Assembly (NCBI GenBank): GCA_013115145.1
Contig: JAAPAO010000231.1
Coordinates: 1-49,369, forward strand
DNA: 49,369 bases
From: Perkinsus chesapeaki
Taxonomy: Eukaryota > Perkinsozoa > Perkinsida > Perkinsidae
Reading direction: 5' to 3'
This document shows, in pieces, positions 20,936-31,899 of this stretch; within the stretch, counting starts at the first letter, position 1; each line of letters starts with the position of its first letter. The notes beneath the pieces are model-generated. The model saw only the letters and a program-made list of their open reading frames with translations. It made no database searches and had not been told where the DNA came from. Made by a program: the position numbers and the translations under genes.

Positions 20936-23900
20936 GAGATCTAGCAGTGTTATTGAAGATGATTCTGGAGGGCGACGACGGAGCATCTAATCTCACAGCA
21001 GAGGTGGCAGAGAAGCTCAATGAAGCAGCTCTGCCGACAATACCCGATCTAGACGGGCCTAGTCTGGCGATGTTATTGGTTATTGCAGAAATGAACAAGT
21101 AATATCACTTGTTGCTAGGGCGCACTCATACTTTGGGTCTATTATTTACCTTTTTATTCTCATATCAACTTTATTATTTACCTGTATAATCTGATATTAA
21201 CTTTATTATTTACCTTCCCATTCTCATATTAACTTTATTATTTACCTTCCCATTCTCATATTAACTTTATTATTTGCCCACATTTGTAATAACAGGTCCA
21301 CCTTGGTGACCGAGCCAAGGCTTGTGTCCGATCTAATGTTAGCTGTAGTGAGTCAAGCGACCTGTCTTGGACCATTCCTCAGGCCAGAGTAATGAGCTTG
21401 TGAGGCCTACTGGTGCCAGTCTGCTTTGGTAGGGTGATACCTACGCTAGCTGGTGCCTTTGCGGGTCTAGAGGAAGCCACACAGAGCTCTTCAACGGGAC
21501 CTACGCCGCAGAGACCGGGTAATATTGCCGTGATTTGAGGGAAAATCGGTATTAAAGCCGAGTGAAGGCGGTCATAGGAGAATAAGGGTTTAGGAATGCT
21601 CTTGATCGATTCCGATAACCTCACGGAGGAGTTTTGCTTTACTTGTCGATGTTGTTTGTACTTGCCTTGAGGATACAGCTACTTTCCTTTTATCTAGATA
21701 TGGATCATCATATAGTAACAACTTCCTTCATAATGCTTTATCATCATCTATCCGCACTATGGCTCTACTTCCTCCTTCATTGCCTTGTTCAGGTACCCCA
21801 GTTTCCTCGGCACCAGTCAGCCCAACAGCCTCAGGCAGCGCCGTCGCCCTTAACACACCGACATCAACAACGTCCCTCTCTGTCAGCCCCAGTGGAGTTT
21901 CGTGGCGCGCGCCGCTTTCTAGAGCGCTGTTGGCTAACTTGGACGATATAGAGATACCGTTGCTCTGTCAGAGTCTATACAGTCTCATTGTGAGCCCGGC
22001 ATCGGTGCCGCCTCCGAACGGCACGGTCGAACCGGTGAAACTGCCAGCTTCGCTCCGCCAAGTTTTGGATAAAGTTAGTCTCGTATTGTCGAGCACACCC
22101 ATGGACGCTAAATCTGCGTTGCTGATGGTGTGTGTGTTCGCCTCACCGGCAGTGGAAGATTCTGTTAATGCTGCGAAAATGACGAGAAAAATGTGCGAGG
22201 CGCCGGATTTGAACTCGGGTCACTTGGAGGAGATCGCCGCCGCTACCTGCTTCCACTGGAAGTTCTCTTGTGCGGCTCGCAAAAGAGTTTTGCCTTTGAT
22301 ATGTGACAGGGTCGAAGTATCAGGTACTTAAGTGGCTGCTTCGCTCCGCCTATTTTTGTATTTTCAGGATCTTCGCCGAGGTTAGTGGCGCTCTTGGCGG
22401 CAACGTGTGCTCCGCCGAGGGAAGCAATTCCTGGAGGCCGCCAGCATCCTAGCGGGGATGACCTGTTCGGGTTGGTTCAGAGCGCATCGTTGCTGAGCTT
22501 ATGTGCGAAGGAATCGGCTGGGGCGATGGTTCTGGTTGGACCAACGGGCGTGCCGGGAGGGAGTGCTTGGGTTGTAAAGGACGTTATTGATGTAATAATA
22601 GGGAGGTATTGTTATCATGCGGCAAATATATTATTAGTCGTTATATGTCATAATCTCTATCACTAAGGACTACTGTATCTTAAACGTTATATGTGTAAAT
22701 GTGGTCTTTGTATTATCAGTAGTTTATTGTAATTGCTGTATAGTCATACTACCCGTGAATTACATTGCGATATCATGGTAGAAAGTACTTGTTCTTTACA
22801 ATATAGAGTATTACTCCCCGACCAGACTTGTGGTAAAACTGAGTAATGAGAATAACCGTGACAGTTTCGGAAAGCTGATCTGATAGCCTGATGACCCCTG
22901 GAGTGATGTTTTGCACGGATGGGTTCGGGGTCGCTGATTCTGATCACTTTTGACTGACAAGCCTACTAGCTTGGTGCTTTGAAGAGGAGAAGGCGGAGCG
23001 AAGCGATTTTTGTTTACTATTTTAGGTAGCAAATTATGTATCATCTAGCCTTGAGGCTGAGGACTGTCCTGATAAGACCTCGGCTAGTTTGTTCCTGAAT
23101 CACTTGGTTGATTGGCTTGGAGCTACTTTGGTTGTACCAACGCATGGGATACATAGTGCAGCTACTGCCCCTGGAGGAGTGTATGACCAGTTATCGAGGG
23201 CTAGACCTCTGTGGCAGGTAGGGGGGATACGGGAGGACTTGAAACAGGCTGGAATCCCAGATATACTCTTATATGATAATACTATTATTGTATATTGTGT
23301 GGTTTATAATATAAAGGAAGCTCCCTTCAAAAGTCCCTGAACAACTCTTGTATTTCCTTAACCCTTGTTGTGAGATTGTCACCTGCGTAACTCCTCGTCT
23401 AGCCGCATATTGTCTGGCTATAATGGTCGCAGTTTGGGTCGCTGGTGCTATGTCAGAGGTACTCGTCTAGGCTCACAGTGGTATGCAGTCCGAGAGACGT
23501 CCGCGAGAAGTATTTCCGCCCCGTTTAGACTTACTTTGGCATATTTCAGCTCGCTTTTAGTAACATGGAGCTTGAATGTAGAAAGGGGTGTCTATAATCA
23601 ACTCTAGTCCATGTCGTGAAATATACTCCTATGTTATATAATAGCGAGTCACCATCGCTTTTTGGACATGCCGACTCGGGCGACTTGATGCCCTGCTGTT
23701 GTGGTAGTCTTTCATTACCTTTAGATTATTCGGGCAGTTGCATGTCTGCCGGTAGTCGACCAACCTCTGGTAACAGCTCTCGCTAACATGACTGAGAGGG
23801 CAGTAAAGAGCTCATCGGCGAGGCCAGCGGATACGCAGCAACTTGCAAAACATTTGGCGAAGCTTTTGATAAAGAGAGCGAAGGTGAGCTGAGTGGTAGG

Positions 23901-26091
23901 GTGGTTAATGGGTGTATGGTGATAACAGGCATCGGGCGCTGGACCGGGACAGAATATGGCTACGGCAGGGGGAGCATCGAATGGATTATGGACTATATTG
24001 ACTGATAGGATTGTTAGAGGACAAGGTAGAAGGGACGGAGAAGATTCTTCACGAATCCTGGATGCGGTTATATGGTCATTTGTGACGGAGCGATAATAGT
24101 AATACTGACCTTAATATCGTCTTTAACTGAATCGATCTGGAGCAGGCCAAATTATTAGCATTCCGTGGCTTTATTAGGTTATATTAGACAGGATAATGTA
24201 CTACTACGACCCATATATATTATCTCTATAGAGGTTTGTTACATTACTTTCTATACTGTAGCTTGATTGAATTCTAATCTCAACTTGGCGGCAGTTATTC
24301 CGTGTCTCTATTATTGACCCCTACCAGGTCCGATATCGGTGCCAGGAGCGATTAAAGCGCTCATGTCCCTCGGAACTACGCACGACTCGGTAAAGCATTT
24401 AATGCTGGCAACTTGCTGAAGTTTGTTCGGTTTAGTTGGTGAGCAAGCGACCTTTAACGAAGCTTGAGAAGGCATCTGATGTTGAAGAGCTTGCTGAGGC
24501 AATAGCGTTGGCAACCGACCCAAGGTGGGATGGGTTGACTTGGTTGTGTGAGCTGTTGGCAGCAGATCAAATACGTGCAAGAGGCTGTTTGCTGAGAAAC
24601 GAGCGTTGTATGAGACTGACGCCAAGGCCATATTTGCGGTCCTGTCAGCTAGCGCTGTGACGGGTAATATTGGCAGAGGAGGCGTGATAGTAATTATTGG
24701 ATTATAAGTTGTATGGAAACTCAAACTAGAACATTTTACGGCCATGCTCCCGCCGGCAAGTGCACTATCATTCTCAAAGGAGCGCATGCAAATATGTGGC
24801 GCGTGAGAATTATGATCGGATGAAATGAAATGGGATAATTGGGATCCTTACTCATTTTTGAAGTAGAACTGAGAAAGCGGAAACTTGAGACCTCGGAGCC
24901 GAATAGACGCCATTACGGGTGAGACGGTTCACTTTCTATTCTTGTCGAACTTTACGACATTATGAGAAGAGGCTTTGAATTGGTCATTTTCAGCTGCCGA
25001 GCATGGCACAGGAAGTCCGGAGGCAACAATGTTGCTAAGACAGCATCGTCAGCGTATATTAGACTTGAATGAGGAGGATGCCCCGGCCTGGAAGAGGCTG
25101 TTGGTTTGGTTATGTTTGTTACCAAGTGACACGGTGGCATTGAATTCACTTAAAAAGAGTATGGAGGAGGAGATGGGAAAGGAGAAGGGTGTGGCTCCTG
25201 GAGTGCAGAGAGTCAGGGATGTCATGGCGCTGCTGGGGTGAGTTGGATTGATAGAATAACTCCTGTCGGCTGTCTTCGATATTGGCAAAGCGCTGCGGAA
25301 ATACAGGTGTTAATACTTCATCACTACGTCAATATCTTCCTCTGTAAAATGCCTTATGACACAGCAGGTCTTTATTTACTCTAAAGTAGTACACAGACGC
25401 AATTATTCAAATGAAAGCTTCCCTCTGCTGGATGCTTTTGCGCGGTGGGTTGACGGCTGCTTTTAATGGGAAGGTCGCTGGTTCTAATCCCCGTTGGGGC
25501 ATTTTTATTAGATATTCTTCCGAGTCCATTACGTATGATTATGTAGTAGATGGTGTGGTGAAGGCAGATATTGCCTTACCCCAATACATGGTAAGTTGTC
25601 GAAGCGCCGGTAAATTAAGATTATTATTAGACGGCGATTGTCATTGAGCCTCAAGCGTTGTTCAACGTCCACAGTAAGCGTTATCAACGGACAGGGTGGA
25701 CGCTATTGAGAGTGAAGGCGCTGCAGCAAAAGGGATGGCAGGTAGGTCGTGGGCTCGATCCTCGGTTGGGGTATTTTTAATAGGTTATTGGCCCCGTGGT
25801 GCCTGAGTCTTTCAGATCGGAGGAGGCATCGGCAGATTCTAAACAACCTGGAAGTCTGGTGCAGTTTTTGAACGACCAGCTGAATGACGTAGTCACGCGC
25901 CACGAAATTATTCGACAGTGGTGCGACAGGTTCCCTATGATGCTTGTATTACCATTGATGGTGATGTCGACAGGGAGGAGTTGTCGAAGTCGGTTGGTTC
26001 GATGGGCTTGGGGGTCGGGGTGGGCACTAAGCTCATGCCTGGTGGACAGAGAATAAAGAAACTGGTAAGGAAGGCGGAGCGATGCATTTGA
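20936..26091 (+). CDS. RAP-domain protein, probable organellar RNA-binding factor
   Basis: Exons: 20936-21098, 21296-21347, 21433-21518, 21793 to about 22160, 22368-22605, 23026-23217, 23777-23883, 24328-24389, 24436-24545, 24584-24663, 24994-25237, 25512-25590, 25631-25741, 25784-25929, 25974-26091. Most encode amphipathic helices (DLAVLLKMILEGDDGAS, LARALL-type repeats, LAKHLAKLLIKRAK). The C-terminal exons form a RAP domain: YVVDGVVKADIALPQYM, then AIVIEPQALFN, TGWTLLRVKALQQKGWQVIG. Known for the family (FASTK/RAP): mitochondrial or plastid RNA processing; common in alveolates. Phase is kept through 24436-25929. The 5' end is not fixed, and one or more small exons near 23300-23700 may be missing. 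It ends at the TGA at 26089 unless it splices at 26064 into the leucine-rich exons downstream. Confidence 0.72.
21150..21290 (+). repeat. 32-bp tandem repeat in an intron
   Basis: About four copies of a 32-bp unit (CTTTATTATTTACCTTCCCA then TTCTCATATTAA) fill the intron before the exon at 21296. Pyrimidine-rich, so it may have grown within the acceptor tract. Confidence 0.75.
22170..22320 (+). repeat. tRNA-B-box-like module, antisense
   Basis: GAAAAATGTGCGAGGCGCCGGATTTGAACTCGGGT (described in two parts: the AT-rich head, then the core at 22205-22215 whose complement is AGTTCAAATCC) lies after a coding exon of the RAP gene. Intron borders here are uncertain. Confidence 0.45.
25470..25511 (+). 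repeat. tRNA-B-box-like module at an intron 3' end
   Basis: AAGGTCGCTGGTTCTAATCC then CCGTTGGGGCATTTTTATTAG; the last G is the acceptor for the first RAP-domain exon (25512). Phase 2 matches the upstream exon ending at 25237. Confidence 0.7.
25742..25783 (+). repeat. tRNA-B-box-like intron, 42 nt
   Basis: The whole intron is the module: GTAGGTCGTGGGCTCGATCC, then TCGGTTGGGGTATTTTTAATAG. It interrupts the RAP domain between KGWQ and VIGPV in phase 0. Very similar to 25470-25511, so two copies sit about 270 bp apart in one domain. Confidence 0.8.
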
Positions 26092-26722
26092 AGAGGTTGG
26101 AATCATGATATATGTTATTGGCATGTGCTCTTAGAATAGGCAACATTTAGAGGTCTATTGTAAGCTACACCTTTACAATACTTCCAGTTGCTGATAGACG
26201 TACTTCGTAAAATCGTATTTGTGAACAACTTGTGGTACCGTAATAGATTAATACCACTGCTATTGTCGCAGATTGTAGGTGTAAAAGTGTTGGCAATTTG
26301 CCAATGGCAAATGTTCAACACTAGCTCTGGTTAGGAGGGTGGCAAGAGTTGAACTTGTTGCCAGTCTCCTGTCTAGGGATCAAAAATTGTTGGGAGGCTT
26401 CATCCAATATACCTTAGTAACTGGACGAACTTGTGGGAGCAACATGTTGTCTGGCGAGCCGTGATTGGGCCTATATTTGAGATGACGAAGTTCCCCACAG
26501 TTGAACCTTCTATCTGATGGAGTACTTATATTAATATGAATTATTATATAGTACAAAAACGTTTCGATCTCAACTGTACTTTTAGTAATTACTAGAAGCT
26601 TTAGGATGGTTAGAATTATTAGTTATTTAGTAGTATAATTACTCACTGCTAAATACTTACTAGTAGTTACTGCTTTCTACTACTATTTGTTAATAGAAGG
26701 ATGACTGGATGTTTGTGATCAG
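26092..26722. other. no gene recognised
   Basis: AT-rich in the second half, no convincing exon. Either an intergenic region or an intron if the RAP and leucine-rich exons form one gene. Confidence 0.4.
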
Positions 26723-27853
26723 GTTGTGGCTAACTGTAAGATGCCACTGGTGGCCAAGATTCTCTTGACGATGCTCCGGCTCGGCACGACGGTGGATATG
26801 ATAGTCCTGAAGAACCTCGGTTTAACAGATAACATGACGGATGTTCTGTCGGAATTCATTATGACGTAATAATGGCGCTGAATGACCGCGCGCCAGGAAA
26901 TTATTGGCGGCCTTTTCAGATACGTGTTGCGGCACCCTACGTTGTCCTTGGATTTATCAGAGAATCATCTCACTGATGTTTGCGCCAATCGATTGTTGAC
27001 GGCGGTGTCGACGGGAGCTAGCGGAGCGAGGGTAGGGTGGGAATGGTTTAATTGGAGATGAAGATAACAGTTTCCTATCAGTTGGTATAATTAATACAAG
27101 TATACTTGTACTTACAATATCTACAATACTCACAACTCCGCCGTCGTTGCATTGCCATACTTTAATTGGGTGTCTATCTAGACTGATAGACTAGTAACTA
27201 ACCGCGTTCCTCCTTACAGTAGTGGGAATGTAAATGGTTTTATTATACAACGCAACATTTTAAATAATATTATTTATATTATATAAAATGTTCCGCGAAT
27301 GTATGAGGGCATTTATCGACTTTAAGTAATTTTAATAATAAAGGAAGGAAGAACTTCTCTACTACATACTTTAAACTTAATGTACAATAACTATCACCGG
27401 TAGAGCTTGTGATAAGTCGGAAATGTTACAGTTGGTGCTCAATTGGTAATTTATTTGTATATCGAAGCGCGTCACCACACCTTTTCAAAGGTTACCAGTG
27501 ATGTTGGACACAAGTAGTTTGAGAAAATAATGCTTCGGAGATTTAGTTATGACGGATTGAAGTGTGGGCCTTTTAGGTGAGTTTGTGGCTAGGAGGCAAC
27601 TGTATCAAGGAGGCTGAGAAGATAGTCACTTTCGACAGTGGAATAGTACAGGTAAATTGCATTAAAAATGCCGGACGGTGGGATCGAACCCGCGTACTGC
27701 TGCACTCAGGGCGGTAATGACATCCTGGTCAAGATGGAGGATAACGTAGACGGAGTGAATGGCGTGGATCTGACGGCCGAGACGAGAAGTGTTGTGACGT
27801 TGTGTGGTGACGTCTACACTCAACAGCAGCAGATGGGTGCCGTTGGAACGTGA
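26723..27853 (+). CDS. leucine-rich repeat protein (RNI-like), partial
   Basis: Exons: 26723-26865, 26920-27031, 27577-27651, 27710-27853, ending in TGA. Repeats of ribonuclease-inhibitor type are visible: MIVLKNLGLTDNMTDVL, LSLDLSENHLTDVCANRLL, VSLWLGGNCIKEAEK. The C-terminus is polar (DILVKMEDNVDGVNGVDLTA). Introns of 54 nt and 58 nt keep phase. Function is unknown; such repeats bind proteins. The upstream end is open: the first exon could continue from the RAP gene at 26064 (phase 0 both sides) or from an unseen start. The intron of about 545 nt before 27577 is long for this window. Confidence 0.55.
27652..27709 (+). repeat. tRNA-B-box-like intron, 58 nt
   Basis: GTAAATTGCATTAAAAATGC then CGGACGGTGGGATCGAACCC to CACTCAG: the complete intron between GIVQ and GGNDILV, phase 0. 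The module is antisense to the gene; B-box complement at 27681-27690. Confidence 0.8.
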
Positions 27854-28388
27854 AATGGTTTCTTGTGGTGTAACATTGAATCATGGAAGTTGCTTGTTGA
27901 GTTTCGCACCCGGAAGATTCTACTAGTGGAAAGATACTTGTGCGGCGGTCTGCATAGCGGTTAGCAGTCGCTCGGTAGGGGAGATTTCTCGTGCTGAGTC
28001 AGTGAGGACGTTGTAACCGAGGAAGACACTGGAGTCGTTGAATGTGTTCTTTTGCGAAGTGTTTTCCGGACTGAGCTGTTAGTTCTGGTCCATTTCTATC
28101 TGTAGGCATTTCTATTGGCGTTGGTACAATGATATCATAATTTCTCAAATAATACATTTCATCTTTTGCTACATGGTAGAAGCCCGTTCTCTATCACTCA
28201 CACTGGGATTGACACTAGGAACAACCGAAGATAGTTGAACCGAAAGTTGAACATATCCGCCCGCCTGGGAGTTTTACATATCGACCGCTAATCGTGTTTG
28301 CCGCTAAAACATTCTGGCACTCCGTTTGAATTTGAAGGTTAGACTGTTGACTTGGTTTAGTCGATACTTTTTTCCTCTCAACAATCGA
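27854..28388. other. intergenic, no gene recognised
   Basis: No coding-like frame or repeat noted. A minus ORF (28726-28304) overlapping its end has no recognisable features. Confidence 0.45.
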
Positions 28389-28860
28389 AATGATGTTCCC
28401 CGGTATGATGGCACCTCCTCCGAAGGAGTATATCGCCCCGAAGTACAAGGCGCCTCTGAGGTGAGTTGAACAGCTTGAGTGTTGTCGACTTTTATTTTCG
28501 TGAGAACATCCGTTTTTCCAATGATAAGCTCGATGAGAGAGACGTGAGATAATGAGAACACTGTTAGCGATCGCTTCAGGGATTGTCTAGCCCCGCGGGA
28601 ATGTGTTCCTCGGGTGCCAATTATTATTACTACTGCGAAGATATGATAGAAATTCCGGTCGGAAATGTGGCCAAAGAGAAGCGCCAAACTTTGGTGTACC
28701 TTTTTACTGATACTGGTGGTGACCAAATTAAATATTCCTGTACGCTTCGCTCCGCCGATTGTAGTGTTATTCTTCAGGGCCGTCGGATTTGCACTTTCGA
28801 TCTATCTGATGATACGCTTTGGTGACGAGTTGGAGATGCCCGAGAACCCCAGGCAGTAGA
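28389..28860 (+). CDS. probable small single-span membrane protein
   Basis: A first exon 28389 to about 28459 reads MMFPGMMAPPPKEYIAPKY with donor GTGAGT; a last exon from about 28779 reads AVGFALSIYLMIRFGDELEMP, NPRQ, stop at 28858-28860. A middle exon starting DCLAPRECVPRVP after a TTCAG acceptor is plausible. The short, proline-rich N-terminus, one membrane span and short charged tail resemble small accessory subunits of mitochondrial inner-membrane complexes, but I cannot name one. The phase between the middle and last exon was not resolved. The 3' intron contains GCTTCGCTCCGCC. Confidence 0.4.
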
Positions 28861-29718
28861 GAAGATACAATTGCACAAACAGCTGTCCCCAAAAGTCTAT
28901 CAGTTGTTTCTGTGACGAATTCGGTTGTTGCGTGTATGATCTTATAGAAGTGAATTTAGAGGGGGGGTCATCGGTGACATGATTAGAGGGAAGTTTGGTA
29001 TGGTATTTTACTGGTCTTGTTTGCTTGGAAGTAAACCAACACTCGTGACGTGTTTCTGCAGGCTCAACAGCCCAGGTTGATAGGACTATTCTTCGATGCG
29101 AGTCATCGAGCCTCTCAGTGTTCGTTTGGGGTCATAAAGTGTTCGTAATGTGGAGGAGATAGAATGGAAATTGTGGTATTAAAATATGTTGCCTAGACTA
29201 CCCAAAGGAAACACCAAACGTATTTCTTCCGGGCCTGACATTTGATGTCTCTATGACATCTTGATTGATAATATTCTATCATGATCATATTACTTCGGCT
29301 TCATATATATAGTTTTATCCCTTTGTCGGATATAGTTAGTAATAATATATAGCATCCATTCTCATAATATAAAATATGCGTTATCTACTGGCAGTCGCTC
29401 TTGCTGTTGAGGATCGTGACGCGACATGAAGGCTGCTTTCGCTGCGCCTTCGTCTACCTGACCCGCCTGGCAGACTTTAACAAAATTTTTCCAAGTCGAT
29501 CTGAACTGCTCCGGAGCGGGCCACTCCGAGGGGCTCTGACGAAGTTACTCAATAAGTACTCTGTTTCCACCTGGTATCTCCTCTTTCAATTTGCCCTAGA
29601 TCTTCCTTGCGTGATAGCCAGTAGGTGTCACGTGGAGGCGGTGGTGACAGGTTAGCTGTGCCTGATCGTTGCATTAACACTATATAATAATCTAACCCCC
29701 TTCAAGATTGCCCCTAAA
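28861..29718. other. intergenic with dispersed repeat
   Basis: Contains the dispersed repeat copy at 29102-29292 and a plus ORF 29401-29655 (84 codons, no recognised motif, likely chance). The CCCCTTCAAG just before the start at 29719 could be a splice-leader acceptor. Confidence 0.45.
29102..29292 (+). repeat. dispersed repeat, copy 2
   Basis: Second copy of the 20607-20800 element in the same orientation, starting GTCATCGAGCCTCTCAGTG and ending ATGATCATATTAC. Differences are single substitutions and small indels, so divergence looks modest. Confidence 0.8.
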
Positions 29719-31899
29719 ATGTCCGCCCGTCATCCGCCTACTCGTGACGTTCCCCTCGGCTCCTTCGGCAAGAGTGCTCTTCTTGTCATCGACGTTCAAA
29801 GACAATGCTCGGTCGCTGGTGAAGGCATCTGGGCGGATACTTCTCGTGCGGACAACCCTTATTTTTTCAACCAAGTCGATAATATGTTGGGCAATATCAG
29901 CAAGCTCCTCGACGCCACTCGTAAGATGGAGAGCCACTCCGATGTTATTTATACCTATATTGAGGCCTTGACCGCCGACTGCCGTGATGCTAGTCTGGAT
30001 TATAAGCTCTCTGGAGGGCCCTCTAGACCCTTGTTGGTCCCCAAGGGCAGTAAGGGCGCAGAGATTTTGACGCGGGTTCGACCTGAAGCAAATGACATTT
30101 TAATTCCAAAGACATCCTGTTCGGTCTTCCAAAGCACCAATATCGATTATGTTCTCAGAAATCTGGGCACAAAGCATCTGGTGGTGGTGGGCCAGCTCAC
30201 CAACCAGTGTGTCGAGTCCTGTGTCCGTGATGCCGCCGATCTCGGATATCTGGTGACTGTCGTCGAAGATGCATGTGCGGCTCTCTGCCAGGAGGACCAC
30301 TCTTCGGCTTTGAACAATCTGAAAGGCTTTGCTCGCATCATGTCGACCGCGGCGGTCCTCACCGAGCTGGCGGTGAGCGACCCAACGCCTCCTTCTGCTG
30401 CCCGCCAGGAGGAGGTGGTGCCGAAGCCTAAAGAGCCAGTGGTTTGGAATAGACTACCTTTCGTCAATTGCCACTATGAGCACTTCTCACCGTTCAAGCT
30501 CGATTTTTGCGGCGATCCTTTTGGACTCGCACAAGCCTTGTTGTCATCTCTGAAGGCCTGCGGCGTGCAGCTCCTGCGTTTCATGGTTTGTGATGTGAGC
30601 GGTCAGATCAGGAGCAAGTCGATAGCTATCCACAACTCGACCGCTGCAGAGTCGCTCCTCAAAGGCGTGCCATTCGTTACGTGCTTGAATGCCCTGCCGA
30701 GCTACGGTGATGCTATTTGCGGGGGAGCGTCGTCGACGGGCTCACAGAACCTCGTGGCTGATTTCTCGACTCTCACTGTTGTTGGGAAGTCCGCCTATGT
30801 TTTCGGTAATATGTTCGACCCTATCACCGACAGACCTGGTCTGTGCCCTCGCTCGATTCTAAAGGAGCAGTGCCTCAGAGCAGAGAAAGACTTTGGTATT
30901 CGGATCCAGTGTGGCGTGGAGATGGAGTTCATCCTGTTCGAGCGTGGAGTGCAAGCTTCAAGCTCGGATATGCCCTTCAAACCGTTGGGAGATCCGTCTA
31001 ACTTCGCCAGCGACTCAGCTATGACCGCTTCCCGGGCCGAAGCCTTCATCAGCGATCTCTTGAAGGGACTAAGCGAGCAGCCCAATACGTGCCGTCCAGT
31101 CGACTTGTGCCACGCCGAGGCTGCTTGGGGACAGTTTGAGGTCTCTTTGAGGTACATCGACGATCCGGTTAAAATGGCGGACTCGGTGGTGACGACCAGA
31201 CAGACGCTTCGACGCCTTGCCGACGTCCATGGCCTTGGGCTCTGTCTGTTGCCAAAGATAAGCTCGACCGCTGTAGGGTCGGGAATGCACTCTCATTGGA
31301 GCTTCTGTGATGTCGGAGGTGAAAAGAACGCTTTGGTGTCAGAGGAAGGTCGCTACGGCTTGTCAGTGAAAGGCAGCCAGTTCATGTCGGGCGTTCTTGG
31401 CAACCTGAAGGCTCTGACCGCGGTAACGCTCCCTTGTACTAATTCTTATAGAAGGATGGTCGATGGTTACTGGGCAGGGACCTACCAGTGCTGGGCGTAT
31501 GAGGACAAGGAATCCCCGATCAGGCTCTGCGGAGTTGATACGCTCACTCGCAACTCTGGAGGGCTGCCTAGCAACTTCGAGGTTAAAGCGATGGATGCGC
31601 TCTGCAACCCCTATCTTGCCTTTACCGCCATCATCTCCTGCGGGTTGGCCGGGATCACTAACAAGAGCGTGCTGCCGGAACCAGTGCCTCTGGACTGCGT
31701 GGATCGAGCGGCAGTGTATGACTCTGTGCCGAGAGATCTCGGTACGGCATTGGACCATCTCGAGGGGAACACCGTCATTAAGGAGGCTTTTGGTGAGGTG
31801 ATGATGAGCTATTTTTTGTGTGTGAAAAGGGCAGAATTTTCGTATTACAAAGACATGGCGATCGGTGATGAAGTTAAGGCGCTTGTCGGGCTCTTCTGA
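29719..31899 (+). CDS. isochorismatase-like / glutamine synthetase-like fusion, 726 aa
   Basis: One uninterrupted ORF. Residues about 18-220 are a cysteine-hydrolase (isochorismatase) domain with the expected triad: D25 in LLVIDVQ, K131 in LIPKTSCS, C164 in GQLTNQCVES. A linker (PTPPSAARQEEVVPKPKEP) leads to a class I glutamine-synthetase-like domain, about 260-726: VCDVSGQIRSKSI, metal ligands E401 and E403 in GVEMEFIL, HAEAAWGQFEVSL (E467, E474), H524 in GSGMHSHWS, NSYRRM (R578-R579), then R602 in SPIRL and E621 ahead of ALCNPYLAF. Where most GS enzymes have an NR pair this has DK (K597), so substrate may be other than ammonia/glutamate. A possible logic is amide or amine release by the hydrolase feeding ligation by the GS half; this is inference. 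Codon use is GC-rich and the gene has no introns, unlike its neighbours. Confidence 0.93.
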   Translation: MSARHPPTRDVPLGSFGKSALLVIDVQRQCSVAGEGIWADTSRADNPYFFNQVDNMLGNISKLLDATRKMESHSDVIYTYIEALTADCRDASLDYKLSGGPSRPLLVPKGSKGAEILTRVRPEANDILIPKTSCSVFQSTNIDYVLRNLGTKHLVVVGQLTNQCVESCVRDAADLGYLVTVVEDACAALCQEDHSSALNNLKGFARIMSTAAVLTELAVSDPTPPSAARQEEVVPKPKEPVVWNRLPFVNCHYEHFSPFKLDFCGDPFGLAQALLSSLKACGVQLLRFMVCDVSGQIRSKSIAIHNSTAAESLLKGVPFVTCLNALPSYGDAICGGASSTGSQNLVADFSTLTVVGKSAYVFGNMFDPITDRPGLCPRSILKEQCLRAEKDFGIRIQCGVEMEFILFERGVQASSSDMPFKPLGDPSNFASDSAMTASRAEAFISDLLKGLSEQPNTCRPVDLCHAEAAWGQFEVSLRYIDDPVKMADSVVTTRQTLRRLADVHGLGLCLLPKISSTAVGSGMHSHWSFCDVGGEKNALVSEEGRYGLSVKGSQFMSGVLGNLKALTAVTLPCTNSYRRMVDGYWAGTYQCWAYEDKESPIRLCGVDTLTRNSGGLPSNFEVKAMDALCNPYLAFTAIISCGLAGITNKSVLPEPVPLDCVDRAAVYDSVPRDLGTALDHLEGNTVIKEAFGEVMMSYFLCVKRAEFSYYKDMAIGDEVKALVGLF

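Noticed and set aside
21759-22331. Single 190-codon ORF as a complete gene
   Set aside because: It is an exon of the RAP gene read through into intron sequence; its last part covers the B-box-like module.
29401-29655. 84-codon plus ORF upstream of the fusion gene
   Set aside because: No motif, no splice link and no similarity to its neighbours; likely chance.
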